From Hyphomicrobiales bacterium (lineage in GTDB: Bacteria; Pseudomonadota; Alphaproteobacteria; Rhizobiales; Devosiaceae), in contig JAQGKB010000353.1 in NCBI GenBank assembly GCA_028290345.1, positions 1-6,182 of the forward strand: DNA of 6,182 bases. The letters are read 5' to 3'. The translations under genes and the position numbers were made by a program. Shown piece by piece: positions 1 through 5,950 of this stretch. Numbering within the stretch: position 1 is the first letter of the stretch; the number at the start of each line of letters is the position of its first letter. The notes beneath the pieces were generated by a model. It searched no databases, was not told the origin of the DNA, and worked only from the letters and a program-made list of their open reading frames with translations.

Positions 1-32
1 TGTTAAGCTCTCCAAATTGCCCTCCACGATCT

Positions 33-49
33 CTGGCACGGTCTTTGCT
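33..49 (+). promoter_or_regulatory. sigma-54 (RpoN) -24/-12 promoter
   Basis: The sequence CTGGCACG-GTCT-TTGCT matches the sigma-54 consensus YTGGCACG-N4-TTGCW at every fixed position. The invariant GG (35-36) and GC (47-48) are separated by exactly 10 bases, as required. Transcription would start about 12 bases after the GC, near base 60, giving a leader of about 25 bases before the ATG at 84. Sigma-54 promoters need an enhancer-binding activator such as NtrC. Its sites would lie upstream of this window, where only about 30 bases are visible, so the activator is unknown. Confidence 0.82.
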
Positions 50-83
50 CGTGATAGGGCAACCAGCTTTGTGGGGACCGCAT

Positions 84-1070
84 ATGGCGTCAGGCGATCT
101 TGAACTCGTCAATCTCACCAAACGCTATGGCGAGACCGTCGCGGTCGACGCCATCGACCTGCGCGTGCCCGCCGGCACCTATTGTTGCCTGCTCGGGCCA
201 TCGGGCTGCGGCAAGTCATCGACGCTGCGGATGATTGCAGGCCATGAGAGCGTCTCGAACGGCGATATCGTCCTCGGCCCCAGCGCCATCACCAACCTGC
301 CGCCGGCCGCGCGTGGCACGGCGATGATGTTCCAGAGCTATGCCCTGTTTCCGCATCTCAACATCCGCGACAACGTCGCGTTCAGCCTGAAGATGAAGGG
401 CGTCGCCAAGGCGGAGCGGCTGAAAAAGGCCGACGAGATGCTGGCGCTTGTCGATATGAGCCAACACGGCGACCGACTTCCAAGCCAACTCTCTGGTGGC
501 CAACAGCAGCGCGTTGCCCTCGCCCGGGCGATGATCACCAATCCGTCGATCCTGCTGCTCGACGAGCCGCTCTCGGCGCTCGACCCGTTCTTGCGCATCC
601 GCATGCGGGCCGAACTGAAGCGGTTCCAGCGCGAACTGGGCATCACCTTCATCCATGTGACGCACAGCCAGGAAGAGGCGATGGCACTGGCCGACACCAT
701 CATCGTCATGACCAACGCGCGCATCGAGCAGGCGGGCACGCCGCGTGAGGTATTCAATGCCCCGCGCACCGAATTCGTCGCCCGCTTTATGGGTGGGCAC
801 AATGTCGTCACCGATGGTGACAAGCGGGTCGCGGTGCGAGCCGACCGGGTCAAGGTCGCCAAGCTCAACGGTGGCAGCCCGGCGCGCACGGCGGCGATCA
901 GCGGCATCGAATATCAGGGCACGATCGTCCAGATGACGCTCGCCTCCGAGCGCGACGGCGAACTCACGGCCTCGCTTCCCGAATCCGGGTTCTACGCCAA
1001 TCCATTCAGCATCGGCGATGCCGTGTCCGTCTCTTGGGCGGCCACCGATGTACACGAACTTGCAGGCTGA
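84..1070 (+). CDS. ABC transporter ATP-binding protein, spermidine/putrescine (PotA)-like
   Basis: This is the cytoplasmic ATPase that powers the importer encoded by the next three genes (328 aa). All nucleotide-binding motifs are intact: Walker A GPSGCGKSS at 38-46, Q-loop Q84 in MFQSYALFPH, signature LSGGQQQR at 136-143, Walker B ILLLDEP at 156-162 with catalytic E161, D-loop SALD at 164-167 and switch H194. A C-terminal part from about residue 245 fits the TOBE regulatory domain of the PotA/MalK/FbpC group and is rather short. The ATG at 84 is chosen because GGGGA (73-77) lies 6 bases upstream. The longer in-frame TTG at 45 falls inside the sigma-54 -12 box and upstream of the predicted transcript start. 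The permeases are Pot-like, which favours polyamine-type transport over sugar or iron, but the substrate is not proven. Confidence 0.93.
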   Translation: MASGDLELVNLTKRYGETVAVDAIDLRVPAGTYCCLLGPSGCGKSSTLRMIAGHESVSNGDIVLGPSAITNLPPAARGTAMMFQSYALFPHLNIRDNVAFSLKMKGVAKAERLKKADEMLALVDMSQHGDRLPSQLSGGQQQRVALARAMITNPSILLLDEPLSALDPFLRIRMRAELKRFQRELGITFIHVTHSQEEAMALADTIIVMTNARIEQAGTPREVFNAPRTEFVARFMGGHNVVTDGDKRVAVRADRVKVAKLNGGSPARTAAISGIEYQGTIVQMTLASERDGELTASLPESGFYANPFSIGDAVSVSWAATDVHELAG

Positions 1071-1149
1071 AACCGACCGCGCCTTCGCGGGCGAGCAAGC
1101 CGCAGGAAGACGCCAACAACAGAACGATCAGCAGGACGAGGAAAAGACC

Positions 1150-2445
1150 ATGACTGATACGACAAAGACTACGAAGGGCCTGAGCCGCCGTTCGGTGCTC
1201 AAGGGGGCTGCCGCAACGGCGGGCGTTGCACTCGGTTCGGGCGCCATCACCGGCTTTCCCACCATCTGGGCACAGAACATCAAGAATGTGACGTTGCGCC
1301 AGTTCGGCACGGGCGTCTCCAACCTCAACGAAGTCGCGCAGAAAGTGAAGCAAGATCTTGGCTTCACGCTGGAAATGACGGCGCTCGACAGCGACACCGT
1401 TACCCAGCGCGCGGCAACGCAGCCAAAATCCTTCGATATCGCCGATATCGAATACTGGATCGCCAAGAAGGTCTGGCCCACGGGTAATCTGCAGGCAATG
1501 GATACCAAGAAGATCAAGCAGTACGACAACATCGTCGGGATCTTCCGCAACGGCAAGCTCACCCCGTCCAGCGTCATCGCCCAGGGCACGGCGCCGCACA
1601 CGGTCGGCTTCGTTGACGGCAAGAACGGCAAGAAGTTCGTCGATCACGAGTCCGGTTGGATGACGCTGATCCCGACCATCTACAACGCCGATACGCTCGG
1701 CATCCGCCCCGACCTGATCAAGCGCCCGATCACCAGCTGGACCGAACTGCTCAATTCCGAATTCAAGGGCAAGGCCTCGATCCTCGACATTTCCTCGATC
1801 GGCATCATGGATGCCGCCATGGTCTGCGAGGCCCGTGGCGACATCAAATATGGCGACAAGGGCAACATGACCAAGGAGGAGATCGACAAGACCATGGCGA
1901 TCTTCACCCAGGCCAAGAAGGACGGCCAATTCCGTGCCTTCTGGAAGTCGTTCGACGAGAGCGTCAATTTGATGAGCTCGGGCGAAGTGGTGATCCAGTC
2001 GATGTGGTCGCCGGCGATCGCCGCCGTGCGCTCGAAGGGCATCGATTGCAAGTACCAGCCGCTCAAGGAAGGCTATCGCTCATGGGGCGGCGGGCTCGGC
2101 ATTGCGGCGAGCCTTTCCGGGCTCGAGCTCGATGCGGCCTATGAGTACATCAACTGGTACCTTTCGGGCTGGGTCGGCGGCTTCCTGATGCGCCAGGGTT
2201 ACTACTCGGCCGTGCCCTCCACTTCGCAGAAGTTCATGAGCGCGGACGAGTGGGGCTACTGGTTCGAGGGCAAGAAGGCCCAGGGCGATATCCTGAGCCC
2301 GCAAGGCGCCGTCATGGAAAAGGCAGGCGCCGTGCGCGATGGCGGCTCTTTCGAGGAACGCATGGGGCACGTCGCATGCTGGAACTCGGTGATGGACGAG
2401 AACCAGTACATGGTTCGCAAGTGGAACGAGTTCGTCGCCGCCTAA
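1150..2445 (+). CDS. Tat-secreted extracellular solute-binding protein, PotD-like
   Basis: This is the periplasmic receptor that captures the substrate and delivers it to the two permeases (431 aa). The N-terminus is a Tat signal: LSRRSVLKG at 11-19 with the twin arginines at 13-14, then an Ala/Gly-rich hydrophobic stretch and a likely cut after A41 in IWAQN. The protein would therefore be exported already folded. The rest reads as a family 1/PotD-type binding protein, including DIADIEYWIAK near the start of the mature protein and the late segment YEYINWYLSG. The start at 1150 is supported by GAGGAA (1138-1143), 7 bases upstream. An open frame extends back to 1018 but overlaps the ATPase gene and would bury the Tat signal. 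It lies 79 bases after the ATPase stop. Ligand specificity cannot be read by eye; polyamine, opine-like or cyclic ureide compounds are all possible. Confidence 0.92.
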   Translation: MTDTTKTTKGLSRRSVLKGAAATAGVALGSGAITGFPTIWAQNIKNVTLRQFGTGVSNLNEVAQKVKQDLGFTLEMTALDSDTVTQRAATQPKSFDIADIEYWIAKKVWPTGNLQAMDTKKIKQYDNIVGIFRNGKLTPSSVIAQGTAPHTVGFVDGKNGKKFVDHESGWMTLIPTIYNADTLGIRPDLIKRPITSWTELLNSEFKGKASILDISSIGIMDAAMVCEARGDIKYGDKGNMTKEEIDKTMAIFTQAKKDGQFRAFWKSFDESVNLMSSGEVVIQSMWSPAIAAVRSKGIDCKYQPLKEGYRSWGGGLGIAASLSGLELDAAYEYINWYLSGWVGGFLMRQGYYSAVPSTSQKFMSADEWGYWFEGKKAQGDILSPQGAVMEKAGAVRDGGSFEERMGHVACWNSVMDENQYMVRKWNEFVAA

Positions 2446-2460
2446 GGCTCGCTTAAAACC

Positions 2461-2490
2461 CCCGTCCCGGTCGTTCGCGATCGGGACGGG
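2461..2490 (+). promoter_or_regulatory. Intercistronic stem-loop, UUCG loop
   Basis: CCCGTCCCGGTCG (2461-2473) pairs with CGATCGGGACGGG (2478-2490) around the tetraloop TTCG. This gives a 13-bp GC-rich stem with one G-U pair at 2470/2481. It begins 15 bases after the binding-protein stop codon. There is no T-run after it, so it is not a standard rho-independent terminator. Hairpins in this position in transport operons commonly protect the upstream binding-protein mRNA or cause partial termination. That role is inference here. Confidence 0.75.
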
Positions 2491-2500
2491 ATCCCGATCG
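2478..2500 (+). promoter_or_regulatory. Alternative hairpin overlapping the 2461-2490 stem-loop
   Basis: CGATCGGGA (2478-2486) pairs perfectly with TCCCGATCG (2492-2500) around the five-base loop CGGGA. It uses the right arm of the preceding 13-bp hairpin, so the two structures exclude each other. It ends 20 bases before the first permease's ATG and may affect access to its weak, distant ribosome site (AAAGG, 2504-2508). The pairing is seen directly; any switching function is inference. Confidence 0.5.
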
Positions 2501-2520
2501 GCTAAAGGCGTTTCCCAACC

Positions 2521-3381
2521 ATGATGACACTCACCAAAACCGATCGCACATCCTGGCTGCTTGCCGGCCCGATGACCCTGATCCTCGCCGCGTTCCTAGT
2601 GCTGCCGATCCTCACCATTATCGTGGTGAGTTTTTGGGCCTTCAACGAGTTCACCTTCTTTCCCGCGTTCGTCTTCGACAATTACCTTTTCACGCTGACC
2701 TCGAAGGTCACGCTCGCCACCTACCTCAAGACCTTGCAGTTCGTAATCTTGACCTGGGTTTTCTGCACGGTCGTTGGCTTTACGGTTGCGTATTTTCTTG
2801 CCTTTTGCGTGAAATCGCTGGCCTGGCAGGTGGCGCTTTTTCTGCTCTGCACAATCCCGTTCTGGACCTCCAACATTATCCGCATGATCTCCTGGGTGCC
2901 GTTCCTGGGGCGCAACGGCATCGCCAATTCGGCGCTGATGAGCCTGGGCATCGTCAAGCAACCCGTCGAATGGCTACTGTTCTCGGATTTTTCGGTGGTG
3001 CTTGCCTTCGTGCACCTCTATGCGCTGTTCATGGTGGTGCCGATCTTCAACACGTTGATCCGCATTGATAAATCGCTGATCGAAGCGGCGCGCGACGGCG
3101 GCGCCAACGGCTTGCAGATCCTCACCAACATCATCATTCCGCTGGCCAAGCCCGGAATCATGATCGGTTCGATCTTCGTCGTCACCCTGGTAATGGGCGA
3201 CTTCATCACCGTACGCTTCATGAGCGGCGGGCAAAGCGCCTCGGTCGGTCGCATCATCTCCAACGAGATTTCACTGCTGCAATACCCGGCAGCGGCGGCC
3301 GACGCGGTGATCCTTCTCGTCACCGTGCTGATCATGATCGCAATCATGATGCGCTTCGTCGATATCCGGAAGGAACTCTGA
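2521..3381 (+). CDS. ABC transporter permease, PotB-like
   Basis: This is one of two inner-membrane subunits forming the import channel (286 aa). About six hydrophobic segments are visible, near residues 13-38, 72-95, 102-123, 156-176, 212-232 and 258-281. The cytoplasmic EAA loop that docks on the ATPase is clear at 188-212, beginning EAARDGGANG and ending PLAKPG. Length and layout match PotB/PotH-type permeases. Two adjacent ATG codons (2521 and 2524) could start it. The ribosome site is poor: AAAGG at 2504-2508 is 12 bases away, just downstream of the paired hairpins, so translation may be weaker than that of the binding protein. The stop is followed two bases later by the next permease. 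Confidence 0.93.
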   Translation: MMTLTKTDRTSWLLAGPMTLILAAFLVLPILTIIVVSFWAFNEFTFFPAFVFDNYLFTLTSKVTLATYLKTLQFVILTWVFCTVVGFTVAYFLAFCVKSLAWQVALFLLCTIPFWTSNIIRMISWVPFLGRNGIANSALMSLGIVKQPVEWLLFSDFSVVLAFVHLYALFMVVPIFNTLIRIDKSLIEAARDGGANGLQILTNIIIPLAKPGIMIGSIFVVTLVMGDFITVRFMSGGQSASVGRIISNEISLLQYPAAAADAVILLVTVLIMIAIMMRFVDIRKEL

Positions 3382-3383
3382 GC

Positions 3384-4226
3384 ATGGGCGAGACACGCGG
3401 ATTTGCCTTTTACGCGCTGGCTGCGTTCTTCGTCCTGTTCGTGCTGTTCCTCTATGGACCAATCGTCACTATCGGCATCCTGTCCTTCCAGGGCCCGAAG
3501 GGCGGGCTGACGTTCCCGATGAACGGGGTGTCGCTACACTGGTTTTATCAACTCTTCCAGCAGCAGGCGGTGGGCGATATCTGGGGCTCGTTCCGCCGCT
3601 CCTTCACCTTGGGGCTGATGGTCATGGTGGTGACGGTCGTCGTGTCGGTGATGAGCGGGTTGGCCTTCCGCCACCGCTTCAAAGGCTCGGCATTCCTCTT
3701 CTACCTGGCGGTCGCGAGCCTCGTGATCCCGTCGATCCTCGTCTCTCTCGGCGTCGGCCTGATCTTCAATATCCTCGGCATCGACGTGCACTGGATGACA
3801 TCCGGCTTCGGCTCGCAACTCACCTGGACGCTGCCGTTCGGGCTTTTGATCATGTTCGCGGTCTTCAACCGCTTCGACAAAACCTATGAGGAAGCCGCCC
3901 GCGATCTCGGGGCTTCACCCTGGCAGACCGTGCGCCATGTGGTGCTGCCGATCATTGGTCCGAGCCTGATCGGTGTCGCACTCTTTGGCTTCACACTGAG
4001 CTATGACGAATTCGCCCGGACGCTACTGACCGCCGGTTCTTACAACACCCTGCCGCTCGAAATCTTCGGGATGACCACCAACGTCACCTCGCCGGTGCTC
4101 TATGCGCTGGGCACGCTGACGACAGTCTTCTCGCTGACCATCATCCTGGTCTTCCTCGGCATTGTCTTCATCGCCGGCCGCCGCCGGGTCGCGCGGGGCT
4201 CCGACGCCGGGAAAGGTCTGGTATGA
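3384..4226 (+). CDS. ABC transporter permease, PotC-like
   Basis: This is the second membrane subunit of the importer (280 aa), pairing with the permease just upstream. Hydrophobic segments lie near residues 9-34, 72-93, 103-131, 147-161, 188-205 and 245-265. The EAA loop is at 169-195, with EEAARDLGASPW followed by LPIIGPSL, the canonical PotC form. The ATG at 3384 is two bases after the previous TGA. GGAAGGA (3368-3374), inside the end of the upstream gene, is a good ribosome site 9 bases away, so the two permeases are translationally coupled. The C-terminus is short, basic and cytoplasmic. Nothing appears broken or missing. Confidence 0.93.
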   Translation: MGETRGFAFYALAAFFVLFVLFLYGPIVTIGILSFQGPKGGLTFPMNGVSLHWFYQLFQQQAVGDIWGSFRRSFTLGLMVMVVTVVVSVMSGLAFRHRFKGSAFLFYLAVASLVIPSILVSLGVGLIFNILGIDVHWMTSGFGSQLTWTLPFGLLIMFAVFNRFDKTYEEAARDLGASPWQTVRHVVLPIIGPSLIGVALFGFTLSYDEFARTLLTAGSYNTLPLEIFGMTTNVTSPVLYALGTLTTVFSLTIILVFLGIVFIAGRRRVARGSDAGKGLV

Positions 4227-4227
4227 T

Positions 4228-4917
4228 TTGAGGTTGCTGCTCATCAACCCGAATACCACCGCTTCGATGACAGCCAAGATCGGGCGGGCGGCGAAAGTGG
4301 TAGCTGCCGCGGGTACGTCAGTAGAAGCCCGGAATCCCGCGACTGGTCCGGCCTCGATCCAGGGACCGGAGGACGGCGAGGCCGCCCTGCCCGGACTCTT
4401 CGCCGAGATTGAGCGAGCCGGCGACGACTTCGATGCGATCATCATTGCCTGCTTTGATGACACCGGGCTTTACGAAGCACGCCGACGCACGCTCGTGCCA
4501 GTGATCGGTATCGGCGAGGCCGGCTTTCATGCGGCAATGCTGGTTTCGGCGCGCTATTCGGTGGTGACGACGCTGTCAGTCTCGGTCCCGGTGATCGAGG
4601 AAAACATCGCCCGCTACGGCTTTGCCGGCCGCTGCGGGCGTGTCCGCGCCTCGAACGTGCCCGTGTTGGAGTTGGAAAGGCCCGGCTCGGCGGCGCGCGA
4701 GACCATCTCCGCGGAAATAGCCGAAGCGCTGCGGCAGGACGGGAGCGACGCCATCGTGCTCGGCTGCGCCGGTATGGCGGATCTGGCGCAATTGCTGGCC
4801 AACACCCACGGCGTGCCGGTTATCGACGGCGTTGCTGCCGCGGTGAAGCTTGCCGAGGGTCTCGTAGGCATGCGGCTCAGTACCTCGCAGTCAGGCCCAT
4901 TCAGGTTCGCGTTGTAA
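4228..4917 (+). CDS. Asp/Glu/hydantoin racemase family protein
   Basis: This is a cytoplasmic cofactor-independent racemase of the Asp/Glu/hydantoin superfamily (229 aa). Members invert a chiral carbon using two cysteines, one on each face of the substrate. Both are present: C75 in IIACFDDTG and C180 in VLGCAGMADL. These nearly coincide with the catalytic Cys76 and Cys181 I recall for Sinorhizobium meliloti hydantoin racemase. The N-terminus RLLLINPNTT is typical of the hydantoin/allantoin branch. No ATG or GTG in this frame fits, so the start is taken as TTG at 4228, giving MRLLLINPNTT, with GGGAAAGG (4209-4216) 11 bases upstream. The TTG at 4234 is a weaker choice. It starts one base after the permease stop, so it belongs to the transporter operon and probably acts on its substrate. 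Whether that is a hydantoin, allantoin, an amino acid or a related malonate/maleate cannot be told. Confidence 0.88.
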   Translation: MRLLLINPNTTASMTAKIGRAAKVVAAAGTSVEARNPATGPASIQGPEDGEAALPGLFAEIERAGDDFDAIIIACFDDTGLYEARRRTLVPVIGIGEAGFHAAMLVSARYSVVTTLSVSVPVIEENIARYGFAGRCGRVRASNVPVLELERPGSAARETISAEIAEALRQDGSDAIVLGCAGMADLAQLLANTHGVPVIDGVAAAVKLAEGLVGMRLSTSQSGPFRFAL

Positions 4918-4995
4918 GCTTTCGCTGCACAGACAATTCGGCTTCATGCCCAATGCTGCTGAGCTCCTTTGGAATGCGTCGCGCCGAACACCACT
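4918..4995. other. Convergent intergenic spacer, no clear terminator
   Basis: This spacer separates the racemase (+) from the exported-protein gene (-), both of which end here. I see no GC-rich hairpin followed by a T-run on either strand. The best pairing is GCTTTCGCT (4918-4926) with AGCGAAGC (5000-5007), which needs a bulge and a loop of about 70 bases, so it is not a believable terminator. Transcription may end by Rho or beyond this point. Confidence 0.5.
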
Positions 4996-5691
4996 TTAAA
5001 GCGAAGCGAGGTAGCTGTAGTACTTGCCGAGCAAACCATCGATGTAAGTCTTGACCGCCGGGTTACCGGGATTGCGCGTGACAAGCGCGAAGGCGTCATT
5101 AGCTTTCTGATCGGCATCTGCGAGAGCCGTCTTGGCATCGGCCAGGGCGACGCCCTCCGGGCTCGCTACAGCGGCAGCCTTTTCGTCGGCGCTCAGATCG
5201 GCGAAATTGGGATAGGCTGCGTCAAAGGCCTTTTGGGTATCAACCAGGTTGGACTGCAGTTTTCCCGATGTGGCCAGATAGTTGAGGTCGGCATAGGTCC
5301 TCAGCCGCCCCACCGCCGAATTGGGAGAGGCATGCAGAAGCCCTCGGACGGAAGCGTGCGCGGCATTGCCGACGCCAGCCAGCGAGACCACGTTTTTCCC
5401 CAGGACGCTTTTGCCTGAGACATCTGTTGTCTTGGAGCGATGTGGGGTGCGGGTCACCGCGCTATCGCCAGAATGCTCCTTCTTGGAGGCTTGCGACCCG
5501 CCCGAATTACCGTGATCATCCCCCGAATTGCCGTGATCGCTGCCCGAATTGCCGTTAGCACCGGAGTTACCCGCGGCGAAGGCAGCCGTGTCGCCAAGCC
5601 AGCCGACGCGAAAATTCCATCCTAGGGGCGTAATGGTGATTGCAAGCGCAGCAATAGACGCTAGCGCGGTAAGTTTGACCAGTTTCTTCAT
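4996..5691 (-). CDS. Exported protein with GNSG tandem repeats, unknown function
   Basis: I do not recognise a characterised family (231 aa). Residues 1 to about 39 form a signal peptide: MKKLVKL, a hydrophobic core, then DTAAFAAG with a likely cut near residue 39. A low-complexity Gly/Asn/Ser/Asp/His segment follows at 41-64, with the unit GNSG(D/S)DH. The middle is basic and Ser/Thr-rich. Around 106-133 is a pattern, NAAHAS then ASPNSAVGRL and a Tyr, that resembles a motif I recall from uncharacterised exported alphaproteobacterial proteins. The C-terminal 90 residues look helical and Ala-rich (for example SADEKAAAVASPEG). The ATG has a modest AGGT site (5702-5699) 7 bases away and a TTGACA box further upstream. 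It is probably periplasmic or secreted and is monocistronic as seen. The repeat could be a flexible linker; metal binding through His/Asp is possible but unsupported. Confidence 0.8.
   Translation of the reverse strand: MKKLVKLTALASIAALAITITPLGWNFRVGWLGDTAAFAAGNSGANGNSGSDHGNSGDDHGNSGGSQASKKEHSGDSAVTRTPHRSKTTDVSGKSVLGKNVVSLAGVGNAAHASVRGLLHASPNSAVGRLRTYADLNYLATSGKLQSNLVDTQKAFDAAYPNFADLSADEKAAAVASPEGVALADAKTALADADQKANDAFALVTRNPGNPAVKTYIDGLLGKYYSYLASL
5501..5563 (-). repeat. Three 21-bp tandem repeats inside the exported-protein gene
   Basis: Units at 5501-5521, 5522-5542 and 5543-5563 each begin CCCGAATT on the + strand. Each encodes one seven-residue GNSG-containing repeat on the - strand. The first two units differ at 1 of their first 17 bases and then diverge. 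A degraded fourth copy (GAGTTACCC, 5564-5572) adjoins. The pattern suggests growth by slippage or unequal crossover while keeping the reading frame. Confidence 0.8.
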
Positions 5692-5946
5692 GATATTACC
5701 TATTCTCGCAAAACATGGAGACTCGCGTCGATAGGCTAAACAATTGGGGTAGGCTTTGTGTCAATTTACAGGCGCTGTATCCCTCCACAGCTTTGCTGGC
5801 AAACAGAAGCCTTACGAATTGCGTCGAATGACTCGAGTTATCCCAAGGATGGACCGGCTCGGGATTGCGATAACGGCGTCCGATACCCGATATCAGCAGC
5901 GCCAGAATCGCTACGGCGAGTTGAGGCGGCGGGAATTTCAGCTTGA
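5692..5946. other. Spacer between the exported-protein gene and the prepilin peptidase
   Basis: These 255 bases hold the promoter candidate at 5735-5764 and the possible membrane-protein remnant at 5855-5950. Open frames on both strands run through it, but their translations are low in coherent motifs and overlap the prepilin peptidase gene in antisense. No tRNA, hairpin terminator or long repeat is visible. Confidence 0.5.
5735..5764 (-). promoter_or_regulatory. Putative sigma-70-type promoter of the exported-protein gene
   Basis: On the - strand a perfect TTGACA (5764-5759) is followed after 18 bases by TTTAGC (5740-5735), a weak -10 match of three of six. Transcription would start near 5728, leaving a leader of about 36 bases before the ATG at 5691. 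Alphaproteobacterial promoters often keep a strong -35 with a poor -10. The area is also more AT-rich than its surroundings. Confidence 0.4.
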
Positions 5947-5950
5947 TCAG
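5855..5950 (-). pseudogene. Possible remnant of a membrane-protein N-terminus
   Basis: Overlapping the prepilin peptidase stop codon, another - strand frame reads LIKLKFPPPQ, then a hydrophobic stretch LAVAILALLISGIG, then RRYRNPEP. This resembles the first membrane segment of isoprenylcysteine methyltransferase-like proteins, as I recall them. The first codon is CTG overlapping the TGA as CTGA, where a working gene would often have ATGA. The frame stays open to the TAA at 5698-5696, but the sequence after RRYRNPEP resembles nothing familiar. It could be a truncated gene fossil, or chance hydrophobicity in a spacer. Confidence 0.2.

Noticed and set aside
45..83. In-frame TTG/GTG extension of the ATPase to base 45
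   Set aside because: It lies inside the sigma-54 -12 element and before the predicted transcript start. The ATG at 84 has a better ribosome site and a normal family N-terminus.
216..1055. Long antisense open frames across the ATPase and binding-protein genes
   Set aside because: They are typical mirror frames of GC-rich coding DNA: His/Arg/Asp-rich, with no recognisable motifs or ribosome sites.
1077..1090. Small hairpin CCGCG-CCTT-CGCGG after the ATPase gene
   Set aside because: A 5-bp stem of this kind is common by chance in GC-rich DNA, and no T-run follows.
1018..1149. Upstream extension of the binding protein to an ATG at 1018
   Set aside because: It overlaps the ATPase end, reads as low-complexity Gln/Arg-rich sequence, and would place 44 residues before the Tat signal.
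2461..2500. Rho-independent terminator in the binding-protein/permease spacer
   Set aside because: The stems are strong but no T-run follows either one, and the downstream permeases clearly belong to the same operon.
4969..5418. + strand open frame antisense to the exported-protein gene
   Set aside because: It begins before that gene's 3' end and has no signal or domain. The - strand product has a signal peptide, repeats and a promoter.
5831..5838. ACTCGAGT palindrome as an operator
   Set aside because: An 8-base palindrome with no second copy or promoter context on the relevant strand.
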